Notes: generated by a model not told the origin, from the letters alone. Counted from the first letter of the stretch, positions 15,465 through 25,261 are shown. The stretch: DNA of 32,322 nucleotides from an uncultured Thermomicrobiales bacterium (GCA_902806375.1 CADCWK010000123.1:1-32322); one strand, 5' to 3'. Made by a program: numbers and translations.

Positions 15465-16880
15465 ATGATCGCGGTCGACAGCACGGCCCCGGCGTCCGTC
15501 CGGCGGCTCACCGGGCAGATCACCGCCACCGGGCTGCCGATCCGGGTCGATCGGTCGGAACTCGCGGACCTGCACGTCCGCTGCATGGTCTGCGGGACCG
15601 TCTCGCCCGGCGACCAGCCGATCAACCTGTGCCCGGTCTGCGGCGGGCTGCTGGACGCGGTGATCGATACCAGCCGCCACATCGAACGCGAACGGATCGG
15701 TGCCGGGCTGTCCCCGGCCCTTGCCCGTTCCGGGGTCTGGCGCTACCGGTCGCTGCTGCCACCGATCCCTGAGGCGGCGATCGTGACCCGTGGCGAGGGC
15801 AACACGCCGCTCTACGTCGACGACCGCCTCGCCGCCTTCGCCGGGCTCCGGGCGGGTTCGCTCGGCGTCAAGCACGAGGGCCACAACCCGACCGGCTCCT
15901 TCAAGGACCGCGGCATGACCGTCGGCGTCAGCCACGCCGTCGCGGTCGGCGCCAGGATCGTCGCCTGCGCCAGCACCGGCAACACCTCGGCCTCGCTGGC
16001 GTCCTACGCCGCGGCGGCCGGCATCCCGGCGATGGTCCTCGTCCCCGAGGGCAAGATCTCGGGCGGCAAGCTGGCGCAGACGATCGCCTACGGCGCCCGG
16101 GTCGTCCAGATCGAGGGCGACTTCGACATCGCCCTGCGGCTGCTGCGGGAACTGACGGTCAGCTACGACGTCTACCTGACCAATTCCGTCAACCCGTTCC
16201 GGCCCGAGGGCCAGAAGACGATCATGCTGGAGCTGTTCGAGCAGCTCGGCTGGGACGTCCCGGACGTGATCACCGTCCCCGGCGGCAACCTGGGCAACAC
16301 CGCTGCCTTCGGCAAGGCGATCGACGAGGCGTACGCCGTCGGGCTGATCGCCCGGAAGCCACGCCTGATGACGATCCAGGCGGAGGGGGCTTCGCCGTTC
16401 GCCCGCTACTTCGCCTCCGGCTGGCGCACGTTCACGGCGATGCACGCCGAGACGGTCGCGACCGCGATCAAGATCGGCGACCCGGTCAGCGCGCCGCGCG
16501 CGCGCCGGACGATCGAGGGCACCAACGGCTACGTGACGATGGTCACCGATGACGAGATCCTCGACGCCAAGGCACTGATCGATCAGGTCGGGATCGGCTG
16601 CGAGCCGGCCTCGGCCGCGTCCCTGGCTGGTGCCAAGAAGCTGGTCGCCGAGGGGATCATCGGGCCGGACGAGAGCGTCGTCGGCATCCTGACCGGGACC
16701 GTCCTCAAGGACACCGACGCGATCATGCGCTACCACATGGGCGACGGCGCCGACGGCCATCGCCGCCCGCTGGCCAACCGGCCGATCCGGGTCGACGCCA
16801 CGATCGACGCGCTGGCCCGCCTGCTGGACGGCGTCATCGACGCCGGCCCGGTGATCCCCGCCCCGATGGCGGGCGCATGA
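15465..16880 (+). CDS. thrC: Threonine synthase
   Basis: A 471-residue PLP-dependent threonine synthase that converts O-phosphohomoserine to threonine. A zinc-ribbon-like N-terminal piece (CMVCG at 40-44, CPVCG at 56-60) precedes the fold type II core. The PLP lysine is Lys147 in NPTGSFKDRGM, and ASTGNTSASLASYAAAAG is the phosphate-binding/cofactor region. PGGNLGNTAAFGKA and GCEPASAASLAG are also typical of ThrC. ATG 15465 is chosen for GAGGAG at 15451-15456, eight bases upstream. Its stop overlaps the ATG of homoserine kinase (ATGA), so the two are coupled and make consecutive enzymes of the pathway. Confidence 0.97.
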   Translation: MIAVDSTAPASVRRLTGQITATGLPIRVDRSELADLHVRCMVCGTVSPGDQPINLCPVCGGLLDAVIDTSRHIERERIGAGLSPALARSGVWRYRSLLPPIPEAAIVTRGEGNTPLYVDDRLAAFAGLRAGSLGVKHEGHNPTGSFKDRGMTVGVSHAVAVGARIVACASTGNTSASLASYAAAAGIPAMVLVPEGKISGGKLAQTIAYGARVVQIEGDFDIALRLLRELTVSYDVYLTNSVNPFRPEGQKTIMLELFEQLGWDVPDVITVPGGNLGNTAAFGKAIDEAYAVGLIARKPRLMTIQAEGASPFARYFASGWRTFTAMHAETVATAIKIGDPVSAPRARRTIEGTNGYVTMVTDDEILDAKALIDQVGIGCEPASAASLAGAKKLVAEGIIGPDESVVGILTGTVLKDTDAIMRYHMGDGADGHRRPLANRPIRVDATIDALARLLDGVIDAGPVIPAPMAGA

Positions 16881-17923
16881 CCGACCGATCCGTCATCACC
16901 GGGGGACGGGCGGCCGGACCGGGAGCGACCGCGCGCTGGACCGAGCAGGGCATCCGGGCACTGACCGCCCACGGCCAGCCGCTCACCGCGCCCTTCACCG
17001 TCCGGGCACCAGCCTCCAGCGCCAACCTCGGGCCCGGGTTCGATGCGCTCGGGCTGGCGCTCGATCTCTGGAACGACCTCGACGTCGACCCGTCCGTCGC
17101 CGAGGACAGCGTCACGATCCTTGGACGCGACGCCGACCTGCTCAACGGGGCGGGTGGCGAACCCCACGAGAATCTCGTCCTGCGGGCGATGCGGCAACTG
17201 GCGGCGGCCCATGGCTGGGAATTGCCGCCGGTCGGGCTGACCTTCCGCAACGGGATCCCGGTCTCCCGCGGGCTGGGCAGCTCCGCGGCGGCGCTCGTCG
17301 CCGGACTGATCGCCGCCGACGCCCTGCTCGGTCTCGGGCTGTCGCGGGATGAGCTCTACGGTCACGCCTGGCGGATGGAGGGACACGGCGACAACGTCGG
17401 CGCCGCCCTCTACGGTGGGGCGATCCTGGCCGTCCCTGGCGTCCCCTCCGCCATCCAGCTCATCGGGCACCCCGGCGCCGCCAGCGACCTCGACGACATC
17501 GCCGCCGTCGCCTTCATCCCCGAGATCACCAGCGCGACGTGGGCTGCCCGGGCAGCACTGCCCGAGCGGATCCCACACACCGACGCCGCCTGGAACCTCG
17601 CCATGGCGGCCGGCATCGTCGCGGCCTTCCTGACCGGCGACCGGCGGGTCCTCGGCGCGAGCATGAACGACCGGCTGCACCAACCGTACCGAGCGCGGCT
17701 GTTCCCCCATCTCGACGCGATCAGCCGGGCCGCCACCCAGGCTGGCGCGATCGGCGCCTGCCTGAGTGGCGCGGGTCCGACGGTGCTGGCCCTGACCTGT
17801 CCGTCGGAGATCCTTGGCGTCGTCGCCGCGGTCGCGGGAGCGGGCGAACGGAGCGGCATCCCCGGGGAGACCATCGTCCTGAACCTCACCCGCGAGGGGG
17901 CGAGCCTCTCGTCCCGGTTGTAA
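16877..17923 (+). CDS. thrB: Homoserine kinase
   Basis: A 348-residue GHMP-family kinase that phosphorylates homoserine with ATP to supply the substrate of ThrC. Visible motifs are the N-terminal VRAPASSANLGPGFDALGLAL, the ATP-binding loop PVSRGLGSSAAALVAGL, EGHGDNVGAALYGG and the C-terminal SGAGPTVLAL. There is an N-terminal extension of about 40 residues relative to most ThrB proteins. ATG 16877 overlaps the thrC stop by four bases; a shorter start inside the extension is possible. The gene ends just before a strong terminator shared with the convergent pyrophosphatase gene. Confidence 0.96.
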   Translation: MTDRSVITGGRAAGPGATARWTEQGIRALTAHGQPLTAPFTVRAPASSANLGPGFDALGLALDLWNDLDVDPSVAEDSVTILGRDADLLNGAGGEPHENLVLRAMRQLAAAHGWELPPVGLTFRNGIPVSRGLGSSAAALVAGLIAADALLGLGLSRDELYGHAWRMEGHGDNVGAALYGGAILAVPGVPSAIQLIGHPGAASDLDDIAAVAFIPEITSATWAARAALPERIPHTDAAWNLAMAAGIVAAFLTGDRRVLGASMNDRLHQPYRARLFPHLDAISRAATQAGAIGACLSGAGPTVLALTCPSEILGVVAAVAGAGERSGIPGETIVLNLTREGASLSSRL

Positions 17924-17971
17924 CCGGGCGAACGTGGCGTCGCTGCACCCGTCACCGGTGGTCCTCCCCAA

Positions 17972-18015
17972 AACGAGCCCGCCCCGTCGCTTTGTCGCGA
18001 CGGGGCGGGCTCGTT
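17972..18015. terminator. Bidirectional terminator between thrB and ppa
   Basis: A perfect 19-bp stem (17972-17990 with 17997-18015) closes a TTTGTC loop. A-residues precede it on the plus strand and give a short T-stretch for minus transcripts. It sits in the short gap between two convergent genes, so it likely serves both. Confidence 0.88.
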
Positions 18016-18043
18016 GGCGCGCTGACGGCTGACTGCACTTGGC

Positions 18044-18541
18044 CTACGCGGGCAGATCGACGTATCGCTGGCGGCACTCGGCGATCACCTTGGCCACGTG
18101 CTCGACGTCGTGCCAGCCACGCACCTCGGACACCTTGCCCTCGAGTTCCTTGTACGTCGAGAAGAACTGCTCGATCTCCCGCGCCCAGTGACCGCCGGCC
18201 AGCTCCATGGATGTGACCTCGTCGTAGCGTGGGTCACCGACCGGAACGGCGACGACCTTGAAGTCGCTGCCCTTCTCGTCGTTCATGTCCAGGCCGCCGA
18301 TCGGGCGAGCCGGGATGATACAGCCGGGGAACGTCGGCTCCTGGACGATCACGAGGATGTCCAGTGGGTCACCATCCTCCCCCAGGGTCTCGGGGATGTA
18401 GCCATAGTCGGACGGGTAGTGAACGCTGCTGTAGAGCACCCGATCGAGCCGGAATGTCCCCGTGACCTTGTCGTACTCGTATTTGTTCCGGCTCCCGCGG
18501 GCAATCTCAATGAACGCGTCTACCGTCTCGACCTGTCCCAC
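18044..18541 (-). CDS. ppa: Inorganic pyrophosphatase (soluble family I)
   Basis: A 165-residue Mg-dependent pyrophosphatase that hydrolyses pyrophosphate and drives biosynthesis forward. It contains the family opening EIARGSRNKYEYDKVTG, VHYPSDYGYIPETLGEDGDPLDILV with the signature metal-binding DGDPLD, and DEKGSDFKVVAVP. The length is normal for the bacterial enzyme. A GTG at 18541 is chosen as the start because a perfect AGGAGG (18555-18550) lies eight bases upstream; a longer frame has no comparable SD. The KDG-kinase-like gene lies 140 bp upstream on the same strand, with a weak hairpin and a TATCAT -10-like box (18590-18585) between, so separate transcription is likely. Confidence 0.97.
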   Translation of the reverse strand: MGQVETVDAFIEIARGSRNKYEYDKVTGTFRLDRVLYSSVHYPSDYGYIPETLGEDGDPLDILVIVQEPTFPGCIIPARPIGGLDMNDEKGSDFKVVAVPVGDPRYDEVTSMELAGGHWAREIEQFFSTYKELEGKVSEVRGWHDVEHVAKVIAECRQRYVDLPA

Positions 18542-18653
18542 CGAAAGTTCCTCCTGAGAACGGCACCGCGCCATGTCGCTAGGGATGATAGCCGACACCC
18601 CACGGTTCTGAATGTCCGGCAACCGGAGGCCCTGCACGTTTTACCAAGAATCA

Positions 18654-18675
18654 GGCCGCTGCGCCCGGCGCGGCC
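18654..18675 (-). terminator. Weak hairpin after the sugar-kinase gene
   Basis: GGCCGC and GCGGCC form a 6-bp stem with a 10-base loop just after the kinase stop on the minus strand, followed by a T-rich stretch. Weak, but correctly placed. Confidence 0.35.
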
Positions 18676-18681
18676 GTCCAA

Positions 18682-19776
18682 TCAGCGCTGGAGCGTGCCG
18701 GCCTCCACGCCGGCGGCGACGGCCTCGATCTCCGATCGTTGGACGCACAGGAAGTCGCCGGGGATCGTGTGCTTCAGCGCGCTGGCGGCCGTCCCGAGCG
18801 CCACAGCCCGGCTCAGGTCGATACCGGTGCCCGTGCCGGCACGGTCCGCCGCCGTCGCCTCCAGGTAGCCCGCCAGGAACCCGGCAGCGAACGCGTCGCC
18901 ACCCCCGAGCCGGTCGACGATCTCGGTGTCCACCCACGGCGCCCGCGCGATCTCCCCGCTCGCGCCGAGCGCGTACGAGGACAGGCGAATCCCTCGGCTA
19001 CCGACATTCTTCTTCCGGGGCATCGCGACGACACTCACGCCGAGTTCGGATCGGGTCCGCGCCAGGACGTCCTCGATCTGGCCATCGATCTGGAAGAACG
19101 TCCGCAGCGCTCCCCGCCCGGCGAACAGGATGTCGACGCCCGGAACGATCTGGAGGAAGCACTCCGCGGCGTCGGCCTCACTCCAGAGCTTGCTCCGGTA
19201 GTTGAGATCGAAGGCGACCGGCACGCCGAGTCCCCTGGCCGTCCGGATCGCGGTCAGCGTCTCCGCCCGGCAACCGGGACCGAGCGCGGGCGTGATCCCC
19301 GACACATGGAAGGCCGCCGCTCCCTGGAGGATCGCCGGCCAGTCGAACCGGCCCGGCTCGATCCGGGCCATCGCCGAGTCGGCCCGGTCATAGGTGACGG
19401 CCGACGCCCGCGGGTCGACGGCCTCCTCGAGGTAGTAGACGCCCATCCGCCCATCGGCTTCCGGCTGCCAGTGGATCCCGGCGTCGTCGACACCGTGGGC
19501 CCGGGCCGAGCGTCCCAGCCAGCGCCCGAGCGCGTTGTCCGGCAGGACCGTCACGAAGGTACTCGGCAGGCCGAGGCAGGCCAGACCGGTCGCGGTGTTC
19601 AGCTCGGCGCCACCACCCGAGATCCCGAGGGTCTGCGTGCGCTCCAGTCGCTCGTTGCCGGGCGGGGTGAAGCGCAGCATCGCCTCGCCCAGGGTAACGA
19701 CATAGCCGGCGAACCGCCCCGGCGTGATGTCCCCCCGTGCCGTCCCGCCCGTGCCGTCCTGAATGACCGTGGACAC
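18682..19776 (-). CDS. PfkB-family sugar kinase, 2-keto-3-deoxygluconate kinase-like
   Basis: A 364-residue ribokinase/PfkB-family kinase. The N-terminal GEAMLRFTPPG and GGGAELNTATGLACLGLPS, FDLNYRSKLWSEADA in the middle, and the late GDFLCVQRSEIEAV resemble KdgK, which phosphorylates 2-keto-3-deoxygluconate at O6. The catalytic-base/anion-hole motif reads GGGDAFAAGFLAGYL. The start is GTG 19776 with GGAGG four bases upstream. It is divergent from the UgpC-type ATPase gene across 317 bp, which suggests a link to carbohydrate uptake, perhaps of uronate-derived sugars. That link is inference. Fructokinase or another PfkB specificity cannot be excluded. Confidence 0.85.
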   Translation of the reverse strand: MSTVIQDGTGGTARGDITPGRFAGYVVTLGEAMLRFTPPGNERLERTQTLGISGGGAELNTATGLACLGLPSTFVTVLPDNALGRWLGRSARAHGVDDAGIHWQPEADGRMGVYYLEEAVDPRASAVTYDRADSAMARIEPGRFDWPAILQGAAAFHVSGITPALGPGCRAETLTAIRTARGLGVPVAFDLNYRSKLWSEADAAECFLQIVPGVDILFAGRGALRTFFQIDGQIEDVLARTRSELGVSVVAMPRKKNVGSRGIRLSSYALGASGEIARAPWVDTEIVDRLGGGDAFAAGFLAGYLEATAADRAGTGTGIDLSRAVALGTAASALKHTIPGDFLCVQRSEIEAVAAGVEAGTLQR

Positions 19777-20093
19777 GTGTCCTCCCCGTCCGGCGCCTAC
19801 AGGCTCCCGGCATCCGCCACCCTCTCGGGCGATCCGTCCATCTTTCCCTATGGTACGGCCTGTATCCGCGCCGCGGCAGGGACGTGCCTTGACAGTCCCG
19901 GACCGGACCGCAACAATGCCCGCACGGCGTCACCGTGACCGGTGCCGTCGTGGGCGGTCGACCCGTTGAGCGTCGCGGGCGGCCCCGGACTCGTCGCGTA
20001 ACACTGTGGTGCGCGGGATGACGAGGTGGACGATGCTCCCCTGCCGTGGCACCGGCGTGCCCCGCAGGCGTACGAAGCCGGGAGGTCCATCAC
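19777..20093 (+). other. 317-bp divergent intergenic region (kinase / ATPase)
   Basis: It separates the minus-strand kinase from the plus-strand ATPase. It contains one good plus-strand promoter (19889-19917) and the ATPase SD (GGAGGT, 20081-20086). No gene is seen. About 170 bases of 5' untranslated RNA would precede the ATPase; I see no clear structure in it. Confidence 0.6.
19889..19917 (+). promoter_or_regulatory. Sigma-70-type promoter for the ABC ATPase gene
   Basis: A perfect TTGACA (19889-19894) and AACAAT (19912-19917) are separated by 17 bases in an otherwise GC-rich region. This is one of the best promoter matches in the window. Confidence 0.65.
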
Positions 20094-21200
<1,107 letters not shown>

Positions 21201-21244
21201 CCGGCGGTCAGTCGCCGATCGAACGTTCAGCATCTACGAATGGG

Positions 21245-21277
21245 AGCGCCCCCTGGCCATCAAGGCCGGGGGGCGTT
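21245..21277 (+). terminator. Hairpin terminator after the ABC ATPase
   Basis: A 12-bp stem (21247-21258 with 21264-21275, one G-T pair) closes an ATCAA loop and is followed directly by TTT. Confidence 0.75.
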
Positions 21278-21363
21278 TCCGTGGCCGCTGGAGACCCGAA
21301 CCGCGTACTGGCCCTTCCATGGCTCGGCCGGCCCAGGGCCGCCGCCCGACCGACGGGGACGAC

Positions 21364-21395
21364 GAAGGCCGCCACACTAGCGCGTGGCGGCCTTC
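21364..21395. terminator. Second hairpin, between the ATPase and hsp20
   Basis: A perfect 12-bp stem (21364-21375 with 21384-21395) closes an 8-base loop. The two flanking genes converge here, so it may end hsp20 transcripts from the right and back up the ATPase terminator from the left. Confidence 0.7.
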
Positions 21396-21438
21396 CTGTC
21401 TCTTCCCATTGGTCCACCGGCGGGATCGGTCCCGGACG

Positions 21439-22041
21439 TCAGTTCTGGACGATGGTCTCGCCGACGTCCGCGTGGTGACCCGTACCGTTCGTCGTGGGCG
21501 ACCCGCTAGTCTCCTCGGTCGGGAGCGCGAGCGGCTCCGAAGTCGTGGCGTCGCTGCGCCGGACGGTGATCTGGCGGGGCCGGGACTGGGACGCCTTCGG
21601 GAGGTGCAGGTGCAGGATGCCGTTCTCGAAGGTCGCGTCGGCACCGTCCGGGTCGATCTCGACCGGGAGCTTCAGGCTCCGCTGGAAGCTGCCGTAGGGG
21701 AGTTCGTGGATGTACCAGGTCGCCTGCTTGGCCTCCTCCGACTGGGCGACGTTGGGGAGCTGCCCACTCAAGGTGACCGTGTTGTCATGGACCGAGACGT
21801 TGATGTCGTCGGGACCGAGTCCGGGGACCGCGGCGATGATCACGACCTCGCGGGTCGTCTCGTAGACGTCGATGGCGATGCCGAGCCGGCCCCCGGACGA
21901 GCCGCCGTTGAAGCCGCCGCCCCACACCGACCGGAACGGGGAATTGAAGAATGGATCGCTGAAGATGCGATCGACGGCGTCGCGAACGGTGATGCCGCCA
22001 ACGGGGATAGTCACGACCTGTCGAGGGAGTCGGGTGTTCAT
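21439..22041 (-). CDS. Hsp20/alpha-crystallin family small heat-shock protein
   Basis: A 200-residue ATP-independent chaperone that holds unfolding proteins. The alpha-crystallin domain spans about 50-150: it begins LGIAIDVYETTREVVIIAAVPG, includes GSFQRSLKLPVEID, and ends with the conserved ATFENGILHLHLPKA. The N-terminal region is Gly-rich, and the C-terminal tail of about 45 residues is polar and Thr/Ser-rich, longer than in many homologues. No clear IxI motif is seen there. ATG 22041 has AAGGA about ten bases upstream. A candidate promoter lies at 22162-22190, with a structured leader between. No CIRCE or HspR (HAIR) box was recognised. Confidence 0.95.
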   Translation of the reverse strand: MNTRLPRQVVTIPVGGITVRDAVDRIFSDPFFNSPFRSVWGGGFNGGSSGGRLGIAIDVYETTREVVIIAAVPGLGPDDINVSVHDNTVTLSGQLPNVAQSEEAKQATWYIHELPYGSFQRSLKLPVEIDPDGADATFENGILHLHLPKASQSRPRQITVRRSDATTSEPLALPTEETSGSPTTNGTGHHADVGETIVQN

Positions 22042-22128
22042 GGTGTCGGTTCCTTGCCTCTCCGAACGTGGGCCGCCCGGGACCGGGCCAGCCCATGTTC
22101 CGGGCCATCGCCACTGCTGGAAACGCTG

Positions 22129-22150
22129 GCGGGTCCAACATGTGACCCGC
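22129..22150 (-). other. Stem in the hsp20 leader
   Basis: GCGGGTC and GACCCGC (22129-22135, 22144-22150) form a perfect 7-bp stem with an 8-base loop near the 5' end of the predicted hsp20 mRNA. It does not cover the SD, so a simple RNA thermometer is not supported. Confidence 0.35.
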
Positions 22151-22161
22151 GTCTGATCCCA

Positions 22162-22190
22162 ATCTTACCGTGATGACCGGCTCGATGCAA
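22162..22190 (-). promoter_or_regulatory. Candidate promoter for hsp20
   Basis: On the minus strand TTGCAT (22190-22185) and TAAGAT (22167-22162) have a 17-base spacer. The -10 matches 4 of 6 positions and the -35 only 3. It lies in an unusually A/T-rich patch. Confidence 0.45.
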
Positions 22191-22351
22191 CGCTTCTTAC
22201 ACGATTCGTATCATCCTATCCAAACGGAAGCATCGGAGTGAGACGGGCGAACGATGGGAACGGGATTCGGCTCGGCAGCCTGGGCGTCCCCGCGGAAGAC
22301 CGGCGTGACCCGTCTCCCTGTCCCTCGACCCAGGCCCCGGCGGGAGGCACG

Positions 22352-22392
22352 AAAAAACCAGAGCGTGATGCGGGATGCGCATCACGCTCTGG
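22352..22392 (-). terminator. Canonical Rho-independent terminator after the RHH gene
   Basis: A perfect 15-bp stem (22358-22372 with 22378-22392) closes a 5-base loop and, read on the minus strand, is followed by six T residues (22357-22352). It is the most classical terminator in the window and shows that minus-strand transcription crosses this point. Confidence 0.88.
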
Positions 22393-22462
22393 CTGGGAAG
22401 GGATGAGGAACGGGCTGGGGCCGATGGCTCGACCCGCATTGGGGGGAAGTCCGTCACTCAAA

Positions 22463-22810
22463 TCAGTAAACGTCGTCCCGCCCAAGTTGGATTCGTCCCG
22501 AGCGAGATCGGTTCCGGATACTGGCCACGGGCGCCGATCCTGGCCGGCACGGCGTCAGCCTCCGGGAACTGCGGCACCCCGTATGGCGACGGGCATGCCG
22601 CACTTGCTCGAGGGCCTGCCTGACCGTATCCCACACCACGAGGTCGATCGCCTCGCGCATGACTGCGCCCTGGCTCGTGCCGCGCCGGGCGGCCAGCTTT
22701 CGGATTTGGTCGACCTGATCGGGCCGGGGCGCGAAGCTGGCGGTCGGGTGCGGACGGGAGCCATTGGAAAGGCGTCGATCCTGGCGAGGGCACCGCTCCT
22801 GCCTAAACAA
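22463..22810 (-). CDS. Small ribbon-helix-helix (CopG/Arc-type) protein
   Basis: About 115 residues. Residues 26-65 (FAPRPDQVDQIRKLAARRG then TSQGAVMREAIDLVV) match the ribbon-helix-helix fold: a strand, then helix A with the RKLAARRG pattern and helix B with REAI. Such proteins are DNA-binding autorepressors, often antitoxins. No toxin gene is adjacent. The start is weak: the frame opens with TTG at 22810 without an SD. An ATG just ahead of the domain (about 22764) is in another frame, so a frameshift or decay is possible. The basic C-terminal part is not recognised. The strong terminator downstream supports real transcription. Confidence 0.55.
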   Translation of the reverse strand: MFRQERCPRQDRRLSNGSRPHPTASFAPRPDQVDQIRKLAARRGTSQGAVMREAIDLVVWDTVRQALEQVRHARRHTGCRSSRRLTPCRPGSAPVASIRNRSRSGRIQLGRDDVY

Positions 22811-23048
22811 GCGAACGCAGGGCCGCAGCGGATGGGTCAGTCCATTCCCGGACCCCAGCGACGGGGACCCGACCGGTTACCCGCCGTCGCCACCGTTCTG
22901 GTCCGGACCGTGGTGGGAGTAGCCGACGAGCCGGACCGGACGATCACGTCCGGCTGGTCGTCCGGAACGCCAGGGGGTTGGTACCCTACGCACAGGACCA
23001 GGTGGCGAGCGCCGTCGACGTCGACCCGAGCGGGTAGTGGGTGATCAG

Positions 23049-23747
23049 ATGTTTCGTCGACAGCGGGACCAGGAACGACAGGACCGGGTCGTCGTCATCG
23101 GTCTCGGCCGGTTCGGCACCAGCACCGCTCGGACCCTGGCCTCCCTGGGCTATGAAGTGCTAGGCATCGACATCGATGAACGGCCGGTCACCGAGGCGTC
23201 CGATTTCGTGACGCTGGCCGCCCAGGGCGATGGTACAGATGAGGAGTTGCTCCGCTCCCTGCACGTCGAGGAGTCGGACGTCGGGATCGTCGCCCAAGGG
23301 GAGAACCTCGCCGCGAGTGTCCTCGCGACGATGGTGCTCAAACAGATCGGCGTCCCATGGGTGATCTCTAAGGCAGCCAACAAGCTGCACGGCGATGTCC
23401 TGACCCGGATTGGCGCCGACCGGGTAATCTTTCCAGAAGCGGACGCAGGAATTCGTCTCGGGCACTCCCTGGCCGTCCGGACCATCAACGACTACATCAC
23501 GCTCACGCCAACGGCCGGCCTGGCGAAGATGCATGCACCGCAACATTTCATCGGCCGCTCGCTGGCTGACCTCTACAACACGCCCGATCTCGCCCTGAGC
23601 GTCCTCCTGATTCGCCGCAAAGACCAGTTGATCACGGCACCGTCGTATACCGAGCAGATTGAAGCCGACGACGAGATCGTCGTCGCTGGGACCGACGCCG
23701 CCATCAACCGCTTCAGCACCATCGGCCAGCACCCCAAAGGATCGTGA
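23049..23747 (+). CDS. ktrA: Potassium uptake regulatory protein KtrA/TrkA
   Basis: A 232-residue cytoplasmic RCK protein. The Rossmann-like RCK_N domain begins RVVVIGLGRFGTSTARTLASLGYEVLGIDID, with GLGRFG at 18-23 and the nucleotide-binding acidic end. The RCK_C (TrkA_C) domain lies at about 145-225 (FIGRSLADLYNTPDLALSVLLIRR). It forms a ring that gates KtrB in response to nucleotides, and in many bacteria RCK_C domains bind c-di-AMP. ATG 23049 is preferred because GTAGTGGGTGATC matches the extended anti-SD; GTG 23037 is the alternative. The stop overlaps the start of ktrB by four bases. Confidence 0.93.
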   Translation: MFRRQRDQERQDRVVVIGLGRFGTSTARTLASLGYEVLGIDIDERPVTEASDFVTLAAQGDGTDEELLRSLHVEESDVGIVAQGENLAASVLATMVLKQIGVPWVISKAANKLHGDVLTRIGADRVIFPEADAGIRLGHSLAVRTINDYITLTPTAGLAKMHAPQHFIGRSLADLYNTPDLALSVLLIRRKDQLITAPSYTEQIEADDEIVVAGTDAAINRFSTIGQHPKGS

Positions 23748-25261
23748 CGACCCCGAATGATCCCGTATTCCCTGCGCTTGGACGAGAACGGCAAACGGGT
23801 AATCGGATGACACCGAGTTCCGGTCCTGAGGCCCGGAGGCCCGGTCGGGCGGTGATCCGGCGCCGCGCCCGCTCGACCAAGGTTATCGACTGTCCTCCAC
23901 CGGTAAAGCGACCGTCGGCCGCGAATCCGCTGGCCCACGCGCGACTGTTTGCATTGGCGCTGACGGTCTTTATCTGTATCGGCACCATCCTCCTAATGAC
24001 ACCCTGGGCCACCGCGCCAGGCCAGCAGACCAATTTTTACGACGCCCTCTTCACCTCAATGTCCGCGTCGACCATCACGGGTCTGGCGACGGTCGATACC
24101 GCGACGCACTGGACGTTCTTCGGCGAACTCGTCATCCTCATTCTCGTCCAGATAGGTGGCCTGGGCTTCATGGTCGGCGCCAGCTTGGTCCTCCAGCTCC
24201 TGCGCCGGGGTGATAGTTTGCGCGATGCCATGCTGATGCGGGACGGGGCCCCGACGCTGACTCTGCGGGAAGCCCTCGAGTTCTCTGGCCGCATCATTCG
24301 TTTCACCTTCGCCGTCGAAGCGGTCGGCGCAAGCCTTTTGACAGGGCACTTCTGGCTTATTGCCGGACAGGCCTTCCCCACCGCCCTCTGGAACGGTGTG
24401 TTCCACGCCATCTGTGCCTTCTGTAACGGTGGCTTCGACCTCAGCACGAACTTTGGGTCGTTCATCGCCTACGACGACTCGATCCTGCTCAACGTCGTGA
24501 TCGCGGCGCTGATCCAGACCGGTTCGCTGTCGTACATCGTCTTCCACGATCTCTGGGTCCGGCGCAGATGGAACACGCTCTCGCTCGACACCAAGCTCGT
24601 GCTAGTAGTGAACGGTGTCCTGCTCGTGGCCGGGGCTGTCATCTTCCTGGTCCTCGAGTGGAATGCATCGCTCCAGGACACTCCCACCTGGGCTCGTCCC
24701 ATGGCGTCCGTCTTCCAGAGTGTGGCGGCCCGGTCCGGCGGCTACGCCACCGTGGACTTTGCCAGCGTCACGACGGTGACTCTGCTGATCTGGCTCGGAA
24801 TCATGGCGATCGGCGGGGCGTCCGGCTCAACCGCGGGCGGGATCAAGCTCACGACGACCGGTGTGGTCTCGGTGGCGGTCCTGTCCGCACTCCGGGGTCA
24901 TACGGAATCCCAGGTCTTTGGTCGCCGGATTGCATCGGCGCTCGTGTTTCGCTCGATGGGGATCATCGCCCTGTTCATGATGCTGTACTTCTTCGTCACG
25001 ATCTCGCTCGCCATCACCGAGTCCTCGATCCTTGGCGAGCGGTTCACCACCGCGGCGCTGCTCTTCGAATCAATGAGCGCACTGGCGACGACCGGACTCT
25101 CGACCGGGCTCTCGGCGGAGGTCTCCAATGCAGGCAAGGTCATCCTAGCCCTCGCGATGTTCATCGGGCGGATCGGACCACTCTCGTTCGCCTACGCGCT
25201 CCAGGGCCGCCAGCGCCCGCCGCGCTACCGGTACTCCGAGGAGCCCGTCAGGATCGGGTAG
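23744..25261 (+). CDS. ktrB: Potassium uptake channel subunit KtrB/TrkH
   Basis: A 505-residue integral membrane protein that conducts potassium. Four channel-like repeats are visible, each with a selectivity-filter piece: STITGLATVD, FCNGGFDL, RSGGYATVD and ATTGLSTGL. GGASGSTAGGIKLTT, a conserved KtrB segment after the third pore loop, is present. The N-terminal 65 residues are polar and longer than usual. The GTG start at 23744 lies inside the ktrA stop (GTGA), so the pair is translationally coupled. The gene converges on the MFS gene with 55 bp between, where I see no strong terminator. Confidence 0.95.
   Translation: MTTPNDPVFPALGRERQTGNRMTPSSGPEARRPGRAVIRRRARSTKVIDCPPPVKRPSAANPLAHARLFALALTVFICIGTILLMTPWATAPGQQTNFYDALFTSMSASTITGLATVDTATHWTFFGELVILILVQIGGLGFMVGASLVLQLLRRGDSLRDAMLMRDGAPTLTLREALEFSGRIIRFTFAVEAVGASLLTGHFWLIAGQAFPTALWNGVFHAICAFCNGGFDLSTNFGSFIAYDDSILLNVVIAALIQTGSLSYIVFHDLWVRRRWNTLSLDTKLVLVVNGVLLVAGAVIFLVLEWNASLQDTPTWARPMASVFQSVAARSGGYATVDFASVTTVTLLIWLGIMAIGGASGSTAGGIKLTTTGVVSVAVLSALRGHTESQVFGRRIASALVFRSMGIIALFMMLYFFVTISLAITESSILGERFTTAALLFESMSALATTGLSTGLSAEVSNAGKVILALAMFIGRIGPLSFAYALQGRQRPPRYRYSEEPVRIG

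Larger units (their letters stand above)
22042..22462 (-). other. 421-bp region between the RHH gene and hsp20
   Basis: It contains, on the minus strand, the 3' part of the RHH transcript ending in a canonical terminator (22352-22392), then about 160 bp with no clear feature, the hsp20 promoter candidate (22162-22190) and an hsp20 leader with a small stem (22129-22150). No gene is seen. Confidence 0.55.

Noticed and set aside
15321..16760. Minus-strand frame of 479 codons opposite thrC
   Set aside because: Antisense shadow of thrC with low-complexity Asp/Arg/Gly composition.
22811..23036. Possible c-di-AMP (ydaO) riboswitch before ktrA
   Set aside because: I could not find the conserved ydaO core elements; only unspecific GC-rich pairings are present.
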